NCBI GenBank assembly: GCA_903858475.1
Contig: CAIOIZ010000027.1
Span: 1-40,528 of the forward strand
DNA length: 40,528 nucleotides
Direction: 5' to 3'
From: an uncultured Bacteroidota bacterium
GTDB lineage: Bacteria; Bacteroidota; Bacteroidia; Chitinophagales; Chitinophagaceae
Positions 1-9,671 of the stretch are shown here, piece by piece; within the stretch, counting starts at the first letter, position 1; every line of letters begins with the position of its first letter. The notes beneath the pieces are model-generated. The model ran no database searches. It was not told where the DNA came from and saw only the letters and a list, made by a program, of their open reading frames with translations. Made by a program: the position numbers and the translations under genes.

Positions 1-2
1 AT

Positions 3-1319
3 GATGTAGTTAAAAGCTGTATTGTAAACGATAGAGGCATCCATATTTGCAAAAGTATGATTGCCTGGCAACTGTTTGCAAATGGTGCCACCCCATCATC
101 CACCAATAGCAAGGGTGATCATTTTGTTGGTGATTATTATGTAAAATTCAATGATGAATACAAGAAACAAGTAGAATCGCTTATTGCAGCAGGCAATACT
201 AAGGAAATAGCCGAAAAAGAAGCGCCTATTATGAAGGCCACCCAACAAATGTTGTTGGACTGGGAAGAAGGCAAATCAGCCGTAATGGATTTATGGAAAA
301 CCATGAATAGCTGGGTATATGCAGGCTTTGATACCACCTATCAACGGATTGGCAGCGATTTTGATAAAACCTATTACGAAAGCAATACTTATTTGCTGGG
401 TAAAAGAACAGTAGAAGAAGGATTGGAAAAAGGAATTTTTGTAAAAGATGCCGACCAGAGTGTTTGGATTGATTTAAGTGCAGAAGGACTGGATAGGAAA
501 ATTGTTCAAAGAAAGGATGGCACTTCTGTATATATCACGCAGGATATTGGCTTGGCACAGGATAAATACAATGAATACAAAATTGACCAAAGCATTTATG
601 TGATCGGTGACGAACAAAACTATCATATGAAAGTGCTAAAGCTAATTGCTGAAAAGCTGGGTTTACCCAATGCCGAAAATATCTATCATCTTAGTTATGG
701 TATGGTTGAATTGCCTTCTGGCAAAATGAAGAGCCGGGAAGGAACGGTGGTTGATGCCGATGATTTGGTGGAAGAAATGGTAGCTACTGCTAGAAAGCAT
801 ACAGAAGCCTTGGGTAAGGTAAAAGATTTTACTGCTGAAGAATTAACCGATTTGTATGATACCATTGGACTGGGTGCCATGAAATTTTATTTAATGCGGG
901 TAGATCCTAAAAAGAAAATGATATTTAATCCGGAAGAAAGCATCGACTTCCATGGCTTTACAGGACCTTTTGTGCAGTATACCTATGCTAGAATAAAAAG
1001 TATTTTACGCAAAGAAGCCAATGCCCTTACCAATACATCCACATCGAATTTATTACCATTGGAAAAAGCAGTAATTGTTTATTTAGAACAATATGCAGCC
1101 GTTCTTGAGAAAGCAGCCAGTGAATACAATCCCTCAGAGATAGCCATTTACATATTCAATTTGGCAAAAGCATTTAACAGCTTTTACACAGAGCATAGTA
1201 TTGCCAATGCAGAAAGCGACGATAAAAAAGCACTGCGTTTACAGTTGGCCATTATGACCTCAAACGTATTGAAATCAGGGATGCAATTATTGGGTATTCG
1301 AGTTCCTGAAAGAATGTAA
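3..1319 (+). CDS. argS: Arginyl-tRNA synthetase (3' part; 5' end outside window)
   Basis: This class I aminoacyl-tRNA synthetase charges tRNA-Arg in the cytoplasm. The reading frame is open to the left edge, so the gene starts upstream: 438 residues are present against roughly 590 in the family, and the N-terminal domain with the HIGH-type ATP motif is missing. The fragment begins in the catalytic core with VVKSCIVNDRGIHICKSMIA, a typical ArgS stretch. The KMSKS-type loop is seen as GKMKSREGT near bases 721-743. The C-terminal part, from about base 940 to the stop, is helical and matches the DALR anticodon-binding domain (FVQYTYARIKSILRK onward) and ends with the usual GIRVPERM. An ATG at base 57 lies inside the catalytic domain and is not the true start. 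The identification is firm. Confidence 0.97.
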   Translation, partial: DVVKSCIVNDRGIHICKSMIAWQLFANGATPSSTNSKGDHFVGDYYVKFNDEYKKQVESLIAAGNTKEIAEKEAPIMKATQQMLLDWEEGKSAVMDLWKTMNSWVYAGFDTTYQRIGSDFDKTYYESNTYLLGKRTVEEGLEKGIFVKDADQSVWIDLSAEGLDRKIVQRKDGTSVYITQDIGLAQDKYNEYKIDQSIYVIGDEQNYHMKVLKLIAEKLGLPNAENIYHLSYGMVELPSGKMKSREGTVVDADDLVEEMVATARKHTEALGKVKDFTAEELTDLYDTIGLGAMKFYLMRVDPKKKMIFNPEESIDFHGFTGPFVQYTYARIKSILRKEANALTNTSTSNLLPLEKAVIVYLEQYAAVLEKAASEYNPSEIAIYIFNLAKAFNSFYTEHSIANAESDDKKALRLQLAIMTSNVLKSGMQLLGIRVPERM

Positions 1320-1732
1320 AAAAAGAGAAGCGTTTCTGCCTAGCTGTTATTAAATCATATAATAATCTTTTGCATTTTCAACCTAGATGCTGTGAAATAC
1401 TTTTTTCTTTTTCAATGAATCGCAGCCTGTTCTAGAGATTCAGGAACAATACTTGCAGCTGCTGCACAGTGATGAAAAATGTAAATTAATCATGTTAACC
1501 TTGTGAAAAACAGCACACTAACAAATACAAAATAAGTAACGCCTATTTTTCATTTTAATATCTCAGTTAAACAACGGCTTGTTATATGCCTATTTATACC
1601 CATCAAAGGAGATTTTGTTTATAAAAAGATGCTAGAGAATTCAATCAACAAATTACCTTTGTATGCTATTAAAATTTTAATGTGTACATTTGACACAATT
1701 TAATTTTAGAGCGGTTAATCTATCTATAGCAA
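1320..1732. other. Intergenic region between argS and pfkA, no gene seen
   Basis: These 413 bases carry no reading frame longer than about 20 codons on either strand, no tRNA-like fold and no clear terminator after argS. The only recognisable element is a match to the Bacteroidota -7 box, TACCTTTG at 1654-1661, which could serve pfkA. No TTG or TTTG lies at the expected 17-23 bases upstream, so the promoter call is weak. One such 8-base match is expected by chance about every 2 kb per strand at this base composition. Confidence 0.5.
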
Positions 1733-2716
1733 ATGGAAAAGAAAGTTACAAAAATTGGTGTTTTAACTTCAGGAGGTGACAGTCCGGGTATGAATGCATG
1801 TATTCGTGCAGTAGTTCGTACTGGATTGTACCATGGTTTAGAAATGTTTGGTATTCTAAGAGGTTTTGCAGGAATGGTGGAGGATGATATTATTCCGATG
1901 GAAAGTCAAAGTGTGGCCAATATTATTCAAAGAGGTGGTACTATTTTGAAAACTGCCCGTTGCAAAGAATTTTATGAACCAGAAGGCAGAAAAAAAGCCT
2001 ATCAAAATTTAAAAAAACGAGGCATTGATGGATTGGTAATTATAGGAGGTGATGGAAGTTTTAGAGGTGCGCAGATTTTCAGCAATGAGTTTGATATACC
2101 CTGTATTGGTTTACCAGGTACTATTGATAAGGATATTGCCGGTACCGATTTTACCATTGGTTTCGATACGGCTGTCAATACTGCGGTAGAAGCGATTGAT
2201 AAAATCAGGGATACTGCTGAAGCGCATGATCGTTTATTTGTAATTGAAGTAATGGGTAGAGATGCAGGTTATATTGCTTTGCACAGTGGTATATCTACTG
2301 GAGCGGAGAATATTTTAATACCAGAAAGAAAAACCGTTATTGAAGATATAATTTTGCAATTAGCAGAAAAAGAACGTCGAAAGAAATTGGTTAATATAAT
2401 AGTTGTAGCAGAAGGAGATGAATTTGGCGGAGCTGATGAAGTGGCCAAAGTAATTACACAAAGAATGCCACAGCAGGAAGTAAGGGTTTGTATATTAGGC
2501 CATATTCAAAGAGGTGGTAGTCCTAGTTGCATGGATCGTGTAATTGCAAGCAGGATGGGTTTTCATGCAGTGGAAAGTTTAATTGAGGGAAGACACAATG
2601 TTTTTGTTGGCATTGTTAATAATAGAATGAATTATCTCCCCTTAGATGAAGCAGTGAAAAAGAGACAAAGAATCAGCGAAGAATGGATGAATATTGTAAA
2701 AATTCTTTCCAGCTAA
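1733..2716 (+). CDS. pfkA: ATP-dependent 6-phosphofructokinase
   Basis: This cytoplasmic enzyme phosphorylates fructose 6-phosphate to fructose 1,6-bisphosphate, the committing step of glycolysis. At 327 residues it has the length of bacterial PfkA (E. coli 320). Visible motifs are the ATP-binding loop GGDSPGMN (residues 14-21), GGDG (105-108), PGTIDKD (128-134) with catalytic Asp132, MGRDAGY (174-180), and the substrate loop GHIQRGGSPS. Glycine in GGDG and in PGTID is the pattern of ATP-using rather than pyrophosphate-using members. The usual IDND is IDKD here. The ATG is preceded by an AT-rich leader without a Shine-Dalgarno sequence. Pyruvate kinase follows on the same strand about 96 bases later, so the two glycolytic genes are probably co-expressed; no terminator separates them. 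Confidence 0.97.
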   Translation: MEKKVTKIGVLTSGGDSPGMNACIRAVVRTGLYHGLEMFGILRGFAGMVEDDIIPMESQSVANIIQRGGTILKTARCKEFYEPEGRKKAYQNLKKRGIDGLVIIGGDGSFRGAQIFSNEFDIPCIGLPGTIDKDIAGTDFTIGFDTAVNTAVEAIDKIRDTAEAHDRLFVIEVMGRDAGYIALHSGISTGAENILIPERKTVIEDIILQLAEKERRKKLVNIIVVAEGDEFGGADEVAKVITQRMPQQEVRVCILGHIQRGGSPSCMDRVIASRMGFHAVESLIEGRHNVFVGIVNNRMNYLPLDEAVKKRQRISEEWMNIVKILSS

Positions 2717-2812
2717 TAATCATTTATTTTTCAAGGACTATTCACGTATTCCGAATTATTTTAATCACCAAACAGAATTAGGCGTGTGAAAATTCTGTCA
2801 GCAATTTCAATT

Positions 2813-4303
2813 ATGAGCAAAAATTTTAGTAAATACCTGCACACCGAAATGGATAAACAAGCGGGTATTGTGCACTCTCATAAAAAGACTAAAATTGTAG
2901 CAACAGTTGGTCCTGCCTGTGACACTTACGAAAAATTACTTGCACTGGTTAAAGCTGGTGTCAACGTATTTCGGTTGAATTTTTCACATGGTACACATGA
3001 GGACAAACTAAAAATCCTTGCGCACATCCGCGAAATAAATGTTAAAGAACCCTACAACATTGCCATTTTGGGTGACTTACAAGGTCCTAAATTAAGAGTT
3101 GGCGAATTAAAGGATGGACAGATTGAATTGGTTTCGGGAGCGGAAATAATTTTTACAACCGAAAAATTGGTTGGGACCAAGGATAAGGTTTATGTTTCGT
3201 ATCCAATGTTAACCAAGGACGTACGAATTGGGGAAAGAATATTTTTAGATGATGGCAAATTGGAAGTACGTGCCAAAGCTATTCTGAATGATAAGGACTT
3301 ACTCGTTACCGTTACCTTAGGCGGCACTTTATTGCCTAAGAAAGGGGTTAATTTGCCAGATTCTGCTTTATCGATGCCTTCCTTGACGAAAAAAGATTTG
3401 GAGGATTTAGATTTCATCATTGCCAATAACCTCGATTGGGTTGCTTTGTCTTTTGTAAGAACACCCAACGATATCAAAGAGCTAAAAAATATTATTAAGA
3501 AGAACAACAGTAAGATAAAAACCATTGCTAAAATTGAAATGCCTGAGGCGGTTAAAAACCTTCGAGACATTATTATTGAAAGCGATGGTATAATGGTAGC
3601 AAGAGGCGATCTTGGAGTTGAAATGCCTGTTGAACAAGTACCGATTATTCAAAAAGATATTATTCGAAAATGCATGCATCGTGCGAAGCCTGTAATTGTG
3701 GCAACACAAATGATGGAGAGCATGATGGAACGCACTAAGCCTAATCGTAGTGAAGTATCGGACGTTGCCAATGCAGTTTTGGAAGGTGCGGATGCAGTGA
3801 TGTTAAGTGGGGAAACTGCGATGGGTGACTATCCTGTACTAGTTGTGGAAACCATGAGCAAGATTATATTGGAAGTGGAACACAAAGTATATGATTATAA
3901 TAGGGATGATATTTTATCACCTCAACCCCACTCCCCTTCTTTTTTAAGTGATGCTATTTGTTATAGTGCTTGTAAACTAGCCAATGACACTAGTGCTGCT
4001 GCATTAATTGGTATGACTGAAAGTGGATATACAGGATTTATGCTCAGTAGCTATCGTCCTAAATCGCCTTTATATGTTTTTAGCAAAGAAAGGAGTTTAA
4101 TTAATCAGTTGAGTCTTAGTTGGGGCGTTAGAGCTATGTATTATGCAGAGGAAGAAAGTTTAGATGATATCATTTTAGATCAGATCAATATATTAAAAGA
4201 GCGAGGTTATATTAAATCAGGCGACATTGTAATTAATACAGGAAGTACGCCAGTAAAGCTTCACTTACATACCAATGTGCTTAAAGTTACCGTGGTAGAT
4301 TGA
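2813..4303 (+). CDS. pyk: Pyruvate kinase
   Basis: This enzyme makes pyruvate and ATP from phosphoenolpyruvate and ADP at the end of glycolysis. Motifs in order are TKIVATVGPACDTYEKL at the start of the barrel, FRLNFSHGTHE (substrate and potassium site), LGDLQGPKLRVG, the active-site helix MVARGDLGVEMP, and ATQMMESM followed by RSEVSDVANAVLEGADAVML. The C-terminal allosteric-type domain is present and the protein is about 496 residues, full length for the family. I chose the ATG at 2813; a GTG at 2786 would add nine residues (MKILSAISI) that do not resemble the family. The gene sits after pfkA on the same strand and is closed by a strong hairpin terminator at 4311-4342. Confidence 0.96.
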   Translation: MSKNFSKYLHTEMDKQAGIVHSHKKTKIVATVGPACDTYEKLLALVKAGVNVFRLNFSHGTHEDKLKILAHIREINVKEPYNIAILGDLQGPKLRVGELKDGQIELVSGAEIIFTTEKLVGTKDKVYVSYPMLTKDVRIGERIFLDDGKLEVRAKAILNDKDLLVTVTLGGTLLPKKGVNLPDSALSMPSLTKKDLEDLDFIIANNLDWVALSFVRTPNDIKELKNIIKKNNSKIKTIAKIEMPEAVKNLRDIIIESDGIMVARGDLGVEMPVEQVPIIQKDIIRKCMHRAKPVIVATQMMESMMERTKPNRSEVSDVANAVLEGADAVMLSGETAMGDYPVLVVETMSKIILEVEHKVYDYNRDDILSPQPHSPSFLSDAICYSACKLANDTSAAALIGMTESGYTGFMLSSYRPKSPLYVFSKERSLINQLSLSWGVRAMYYAEEESLDDIILDQINILKERGYIKSGDIVINTGSTPVKLHLHTNVLKVTVVD

Positions 4304-4310
4304 AGAAATT

Positions 4311-4342
4311 AAAAAGCCGGAATTGAAAATTCCGGCTTTTTT
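4311..4342. terminator. Bidirectional intrinsic terminator between pyk and the DUF1761 gene
   Basis: A 13-bp perfect stem, AAAAAGCCGGAAT with ATTCCGGCTTTTT, encloses a four-to-five-base loop. A-runs on one side and T-runs on the other make it work in both directions. It lies between two convergent genes and is very likely to end both transcripts. Confidence 0.9.
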
Positions 4343-4345
4343 GTA

Positions 4346-4768
4346 TTATCTCCAACAGCAAATAATAATTCCAGCAACAACATTTCCAGCAATAGCATAA
4401 CCTGCATTGATGAAGAACAAGCTCAAGGGTTTCTTTTCATAAAAATAATTAATACCAATAGTAGCTGCATAACCTGCACCTAAGAATGCGCCTAGTTTTA
4501 AACCGCTCAACCAACAAGCACCAGAGAGGCCTAATCTTTCAGCTAATATTGCCAAGAGCAAGGTTTGTACAAACATCATGAGTAGGGAGCCCCCAAACAT
4601 TAAGCCAATCCCCTTTTTGGCAGTAGGGTCATTGATATCTAATTTCAAATCGGAAATCCATCTTTTGGCAAATAAAATTTTTGAATACCATAGGGCACCC
4701 AATAAAAAATAAGCCAAGGAAGCAACCGCAATAGCTGGCCAATTTAAATAGTCGAATAAGTATGCCAT
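4346..4768 (-). CDS. DUF1761 family small membrane protein
   Basis: The 140-residue protein has four hydrophobic segments, roughly at residues 10-30, 52-75, 85-105 and 115-138, and reads as a multi-pass inner-membrane protein. The N-terminal NWPAIAVASLAYFLLGALWY followed by KRWISD is the hallmark of the DUF1761 family, whose function is unknown. Length and topology agree with the family. It is transcribed towards pyk and shares the terminator at 4311-4342 with it. The upstream gap to the NTF2-like gene is about 140 bases with no clear promoter box. No partner gene suggests a role. Confidence 0.8.
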   Translation of the reverse strand: MAYLFDYLNWPAIAVASLAYFLLGALWYSKILFAKRWISDLKLDINDPTAKKGIGLMFGGSLLMMFVQTLLLAILAERLGLSGACWLSGLKLGAFLGAGYAATIGINYFYEKKPLSLFFINAGYAIAGNVVAGIIICCWR

Positions 4769-4909
4769 ATATTTATATTTTGGTGAAGAGTTAAACTAAA
4801 ATAGGCATTATTTTAAATATATGCAAGTGAAATTTATTAAGGGTAGTTTAAAAGGTAAAAAATATTATCTCACTAATAAATTAATTACTATTATTTTGTA
4901 AAGTAGTGC

Positions 4910-5389
4910 TTAAATTGATTGCTTTTTTTCTATAAAACGCAGTAAATTCTTTCTGGCATTATTTTGAATCCTTCTTTGAAAAAAACGGTTCCACCCTAAT
5001 AACCAGCCACTGAATCCCAGGGCTTGGCTACTCCATTTGTGTAAACTGAATGCATCACTATGTTCAATAATTAGGCCGTTTGCAATACGCATATTGGCTC
5101 TTATTCTATTGACTACCGGACGGCCAGTTTTGCTAAAAGTATAGGTAGCCACCCAGTCACAGATTATATATTCTTCATCAAGCGATTTTATATTGGAAAA
5201 ACTCAAGGAAAAATCTTTTGCATTGGTACATAACATTTCCCACATATTTTTTACTTCCTCCCCTTTTAACAATCCAAATGCGGGATCAAAAAAAACGATG
5301 TCCTCTGCATAGCAATTATTCATCGTTTGCCAATTTAGCTGTTGAAAAGCAGTATAAAAGCGGGCAACTATTTCTTCGTTCTTATTCAT
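4910..5389 (-). CDS. NTF2-like (SnoaL-type) protein
   Basis: The 159-residue product has the short alpha-beta cone fold of the NTF2/SnoaL superfamily. The N-terminal stretch EEIVARFYTAFQQLNWQTMN, then CYAEDIVFFDPAF, the central WVATYTFSKTGRPVVN and DAFSLHKWSSQALG are all typical of proteins labelled nuclear transport factor 2 family in Bacteroidota. The specific substrate is unknown; the fold is used by isomerases, hydrolases and plain ligand binders. I prefer the ATG at 5389, which begins MNKNEEIV as in relatives, over one at 5419 that would add ten poorly conserved residues. It diverges from the CocE-type hydrolase, with about 45 bases between the starts. The C-terminus is basic (RRIQNNARKNLLRF). 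Confidence 0.78.
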   Translation of the reverse strand: MNKNEEIVARFYTAFQQLNWQTMNNCYAEDIVFFDPAFGLLKGEEVKNMWEMLCTNAKDFSLSFSNIKSLDEEYIICDWVATYTFSKTGRPVVNRIRANMRIANGLIIEHSDAFSLHKWSSQALGFSGWLLGWNRFFQRRIQNNARKNLLRFIEKKQSI

Positions 5390-5434
5390 ATAACCGTATT
5401 GTTTTGCTAAATTTAACACTCAAACCCATAGTAA

Positions 5435-7330
5435 ATGAAAAAAATATTTTTCCTAGCCTGCCTTTCCTTTATTGTCTTCTTACAACTTGAAGCACAAAAT
5501 ACAGATTCTGTATGGCTGAGAGAAAACTACTATAAAATAGAACGCATGCTTCCTATGCGTGATGGCATCAAATTATTTACTGCTTTTTATATACCCAAAG
5601 ACAGTAGTACTAAACACCCAATACTATTCAACCGTACCCCCTATACTTGTTCACCTTATGGGGAGGATAAATTCAATGCAAGACTATATGGCACTTATTG
5701 GTTGAATTATTTAAAGGAAGGCTATATTATAGCTATACAAGACGTAAGAGGCAAATGGATGAGTGAAGGTGACTATGTAGATGTTCGTCCATTTAATCCT
5801 ACTAAAAAAGGAACTGAAATTGATGAAGCCAGCGACACCTATGATGCCATCGATTGGATGATTAATAATATTCCGGGTAACAATAAGCGAGTAGGTGTAT
5901 TTGGTATATCCTATCCTGGTTTTTATAGTACGATGGCCGCCTTAAGTAATCACCCTGCTTTAAAAGCGGTAAGTCCTCAAGCTCCCGTTACCGATTGGTT
6001 TATGGGAGATGATTTTCACCACAATGGAGCCTTCTTTTTAATGGATGCATTTGGATTTTATAGTGGATTTGGTTTACCTCGTCCGAAACCTACTTCCATT
6101 GGCGGACAAGGATATTCCATTCAATCGCAGGACAATTATGATTTTTACTTAAAAGAAGGTGCGATTAAAAACTTTTCCAAATTGTTGGGTGATTCTATTG
6201 CTTTCTGGAAAGACATGACCAATCATGCCAATTATGACGAATGGTGGAAAGCTAGGAATCCAAGAGATTTTATCAAAGATATTAAGCCAGCTATATTGGT
6301 GGTGGGTGGATTATTTGATGCCGAAGATTGCTTTGGTGCATGGAACTTATACAAGGCCATTGAATCCAAATCCCACAATACCGATAATCGCTTGGTAATG
6401 GGCCCATGGTTTCATGGTGGTTGGGGCGGAAGAAGTGATGGTGCCAGTTTAGGTCATATTCGCTTTGGACAAAATACCAGTGATTATTACCAAAAAAATA
6501 TTGAAATACCTTTCTTCAATTTTTATTTAAAATTAAAAGGCACTGTTCATGATATTGCAGAAGCCAATATCTTTTTCTCTGGAGAAAATGAATGGAAATT
6601 GTTGAAGCAATGGCCTCCACAAAATATAACCTATAAAAATTTATACTTAAAAGAAGATGGTCAACTCTCTTTTGATTCGATTGGTTCAAAACCTACGGAT
6701 GCATTTACCGCCTATGTCAGTGACCCTGCAAAACCTGTACCTTATACCGAAGACGTGCATATGGGCAGAACCAGAGAGTACATGACCGACGACCAACGTT
6801 TTGCATCTCGTAGAACAGATGTCATTAGTTTTACAAGCAGTATTTTGCAAGATGACATCAGCATGGCTGGTCCGTTAGTTGCAGATTTATTTACCAGTAT
6901 CACTACTACTGATGCTGATTTTGTAGTAAAAATTATAGATGTATTTCCCGATAATTTCAAATACGATGAAAGTCTATTTCCTACCCCCAGTAACAGCATT
7001 GCATATCCGATGGGAGGATACCAAATGTTGGTAAGAGGAGAAATCATGCGCGGTAAATTCAGGAATAGTTTTGAAACCCCCTCTCCTTTTGTACCCAATA
7101 AAATTACAGAAGTAAAATACAGTTTACCAGATATCGCTCATACCTTTAAAAAAGGACATCGAATCATGATACAAATTCAAAGCAGTTGGTTTCCTTTATC
7201 AGACAGAAATCCACAAAAATTTGTAGATATCTATCATTGTGACGATACTGATTTTCAAAAATCAACTATTCAAATATTTCATGATCAACTATACAGTAGT
7301 AAAATAACAGTTCCTGTTCTAAATAAATAA
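5435..7330 (+). CDS. Secreted CocE/NonD family alpha/beta hydrolase (X-Pro dipeptidyl-peptidase-like)
   Basis: The protein has 631 residues with a signal peptide (MKKIFFLACLSFIVFLQLEA) and probably acts in the periplasm. The alpha/beta-hydrolase core (about residues 30-350) carries the nucleophile elbow GISYPG with Ser159, preceded by DVRGKWMSEG, a signature of the CocE/NonD family. A likely catalytic Asp is in GGLFDAEDCFGAW and the His in MGPWFHGGWGG. The last 250 residues form the beta-jelly-roll domain of PepX/CocE enzymes. Relatives include alpha-amino-acid ester hydrolases, glutaryl-7-ACA acylases and X-Pro peptidases; the exact substrate cannot be read from sequence, though a dipeptide or acyl-amino-acid ester is most likely. 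The GH20 gene follows after 17 bases, so the two are probably one operon. Confidence 0.9.
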   Translation: MKKIFFLACLSFIVFLQLEAQNTDSVWLRENYYKIERMLPMRDGIKLFTAFYIPKDSSTKHPILFNRTPYTCSPYGEDKFNARLYGTYWLNYLKEGYIIAIQDVRGKWMSEGDYVDVRPFNPTKKGTEIDEASDTYDAIDWMINNIPGNNKRVGVFGISYPGFYSTMAALSNHPALKAVSPQAPVTDWFMGDDFHHNGAFFLMDAFGFYSGFGLPRPKPTSIGGQGYSIQSQDNYDFYLKEGAIKNFSKLLGDSIAFWKDMTNHANYDEWWKARNPRDFIKDIKPAILVVGGLFDAEDCFGAWNLYKAIESKSHNTDNRLVMGPWFHGGWGGRSDGASLGHIRFGQNTSDYYQKNIEIPFFNFYLKLKGTVHDIAEANIFFSGENEWKLLKQWPPQNITYKNLYLKEDGQLSFDSIGSKPTDAFTAYVSDPAKPVPYTEDVHMGRTREYMTDDQRFASRRTDVISFTSSILQDDISMAGPLVADLFTSITTTDADFVVKIIDVFPDNFKYDESLFPTPSNSIAYPMGGYQMLVRGEIMRGKFRNSFETPSPFVPNKITEVKYSLPDIAHTFKKGHRIMIQIQSSWFPLSDRNPQKFVDIYHCDDTDFQKSTIQIFHDQLYSSKITVPVLNK

Positions 7331-7347
7331 TGATTTAAATACGCTAT

Positions 7348-9648
7348 ATGAAGAATTTAATTGCCTTTTGGTTATTGCTACAAACTAGTTCAATAGCAGC
7401 GCAACCTGTTTTATCAATTACACCTATGCCAGTTGATGTAAAAATGGGAAAGGGGAATTTACTGGTTTCAAAAAACACCCAATTAGTAGTTGAAAGCAGG
7501 GAACTAGAACATACTGCCAGCATGTTGCAAGAATACTTGAAAATAAATTATGGGTTGGTACTAAAAACTAGCAAAAAAAATAATATTCCCAATGCAATTG
7601 TTTTGAAAATTGATAATAAAACTAATTCCATTGATGGCGCCTATAAATTGGTTGCTGACCGAAGTGGCCTTTACATTACAGGTTCGAATGAGGCGGCCGT
7701 ATTTTATGGTATACAAACACTTTTGCAGATTATTCAAACTGAACCAATAACGAATTCAAAGCACACAACCATCCAAATTCCTTTTGTAAGCATAGATGAC
7801 TATCCCCGCTTTCAGTACCGTGGCATGCATCTAGATGTTGGTCGTCACTTTTTTCCTGTATCCTTTATAAAAAAATACATCGATTACTTGGCCACTTACA
7901 AATACAATACCTTTCATTGGCATCTCACAGAAGATCAAGGATGGCGTATTGAAATAAAAAAATACCCAAAACTAACAGAAACGGGTAGCTGTAGAGACAG
8001 GACCTTGATTGGAAGATATGGTGGCACTAATTATGATAATACACGGTATTGTGGCTATTATACCCAAGAACAAGTAAAAGAAATTGTTCAATATGCTACT
8101 GACCGCTATATAAATGTGGTACCTGAAATTGAAATGCCGGGTCATAGTACGGCTGCATTGGCAAGCTACCCTTCTTTGGGTTGTACCAAAGGGCCTTATA
8201 AAGTAATGGATACCTGGGGTGTTTTGGAGGATGTTTATTGTGCAGGAAATGACAGTACTTTTAATTTTTTACAAGATGTATTGGATGAAGTGATGCAATT
8301 ATTCCCTTCCAAATACATTCATATAGGTGGAGACGAATGTCCAAAAGAAAGATGGAAAAAATGTCCTGCTTGTCAACAACGAATAAAGGACAATCAATTA
8401 AAGGATGAGCATGCGCTGCAAAGCTATTTTATTCAAAGAATTGAAAAATACCTCCATAGTAAAGGACGTAATATCATTGGTTGGGATGAAATATTAGAAG
8501 GTGGATTAGCGCCTAATGCTACAGTGATGAGTTGGAGAGGTGAAGAAGGTGGCATAGAAGCAGCACAGCAAAATCATGATGTGATTATGACCCCTGGCAG
8601 TCATTGTTACCTCGATCATAGTCAATCTAAAAACGAAGACAGTTTGACCATCGGAGGGTATCTCCCCCTAGAAAAAGTTTATGCATACGAGCCTGTTCCG
8701 CCAGTATTAACCAAGGATCAAGCAAAGCACATATTGGGCGCACAGGGTAATGTATGGACGGAGTACATGAATTATCCTTCCAAAGTGGAGTACATGATCT
8801 TTCCAAGAATGCAGGCATTAAGTGAGGTATTATGGACACCTAGTATTAAAAAAAGCTGGACAGATTTCGAAAGAAGGTTACCTGGATTAATGCAAAAATT
8901 AAAAAAGGCAGGCATCAATTATAGTGCTGCTTATTATGATTTAAAGGCAACCATTCTACCAGCAGAAAAGGCCGGAGAGTTAGTTTACAAATTAGAAAGC
9001 AAGGACAAGCAATTAACGATACAATATACCAAGGATGGTAATTTTGCAGCAGGAAAAGCTTATCAATCTCCCATACAAATTGATCAATCCAATACCATTA
9101 CTGCTGCCACTTTTAAGGATGGGTTACAAATCAGTAATGCCCTAACGCAGGAATTCAAATTCAATTTGGCTACTGGCAAAAAAATAAGTTTAGTTAATGA
9201 AGCGCATAAATCTTATCCAGGTGATGGAGCATTTACATTAGTAAATGGTGTTCAAAATGAAAAGAAGCTAGCTCGGTCTGCTGAGTTTTTAGGATTTTTA
9301 GGCAAAGATTTAGACGCCCTTATTGATTTAAATACGCTCACCGATATCCAATCGGTAAAATTGCATGTGCTAGATCAAAATGGAAGTTGGATTTATCTTC
9401 CCTCACAAATAGAAATTACGTATTTACCTGATACCGATTTAACCGATGCGATTATTGAACAGGCACCAAAAGAAATCAAGCAAATTGATCCCATCAAAGA
9501 AAAAGGCATCAGTTTGATAACAATTAATAGCCAACAAAAATGCCGCTATTTGCATATTGTAGCACGCAATTATGGCAATATTCCAAGTGGTAACCCAGGA
9601 GCTGGAAATCCGGCTTGGTTATTTGTAGATGAAATAGAAGTAAATTAA
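7348..9648 (+). CDS. Secreted GH20 beta-N-acetylhexosaminidase
   Basis: This 766-residue exo-glycosidase releases terminal N-acetylglucosamine or N-acetylgalactosamine from chitin fragments and glycans by substrate-assisted catalysis. A signal peptide (MKNLIAFWLLLQTSSIAAQ) sends it to the periplasm or beyond. An N-terminal GH20b domain covers about 20-150. The barrel follows, with YRGMHLDVGRHFFP, FHWHLTEDQGWR, PEIEMPGH and the catalytic pair Asp329-Glu330 in HIGGDECP. After the barrel there is a chitobiase-type beta domain (about 535-620) and a discoidin-like module (about 625-766) ending RYLHIVARNYGN...FVDEIEV. The same two C-terminal modules occur on the GH92 enzyme at 26465-29380. The gene follows the CocE-type hydrolase by 17 bases and ends at a hairpin. 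Confidence 0.95.
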   Translation: MKNLIAFWLLLQTSSIAAQPVLSITPMPVDVKMGKGNLLVSKNTQLVVESRELEHTASMLQEYLKINYGLVLKTSKKNNIPNAIVLKIDNKTNSIDGAYKLVADRSGLYITGSNEAAVFYGIQTLLQIIQTEPITNSKHTTIQIPFVSIDDYPRFQYRGMHLDVGRHFFPVSFIKKYIDYLATYKYNTFHWHLTEDQGWRIEIKKYPKLTETGSCRDRTLIGRYGGTNYDNTRYCGYYTQEQVKEIVQYATDRYINVVPEIEMPGHSTAALASYPSLGCTKGPYKVMDTWGVLEDVYCAGNDSTFNFLQDVLDEVMQLFPSKYIHIGGDECPKERWKKCPACQQRIKDNQLKDEHALQSYFIQRIEKYLHSKGRNIIGWDEILEGGLAPNATVMSWRGEEGGIEAAQQNHDVIMTPGSHCYLDHSQSKNEDSLTIGGYLPLEKVYAYEPVPPVLTKDQAKHILGAQGNVWTEYMNYPSKVEYMIFPRMQALSEVLWTPSIKKSWTDFERRLPGLMQKLKKAGINYSAAYYDLKATILPAEKAGELVYKLESKDKQLTIQYTKDGNFAAGKAYQSPIQIDQSNTITAATFKDGLQISNALTQEFKFNLATGKKISLVNEAHKSYPGDGAFTLVNGVQNEKKLARSAEFLGFLGKDLDALIDLNTLTDIQSVKLHVLDQNGSWIYLPSQIEITYLPDTDLTDAIIEQAPKEIKQIDPIKEKGISLITINSQQKCRYLHIVARNYGNIPSGNPGAGNPAWLFVDEIEVN

Positions 9649-9671
9649 TTCGTAAAGCAAGGTTTTTTTAT

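Noticed and set aside
1654-1661. TACCTTTG as a pfkA promoter
   Set aside because: The -7 match is exact but no -33 element lies at the right distance and the 413-base gap makes a chance hit fairly likely.
3190-3709. Two minus-strand frames opposite pyk
   Set aside because: They are shadows of a highly conserved enzyme and show no domain, signal peptide or start context.
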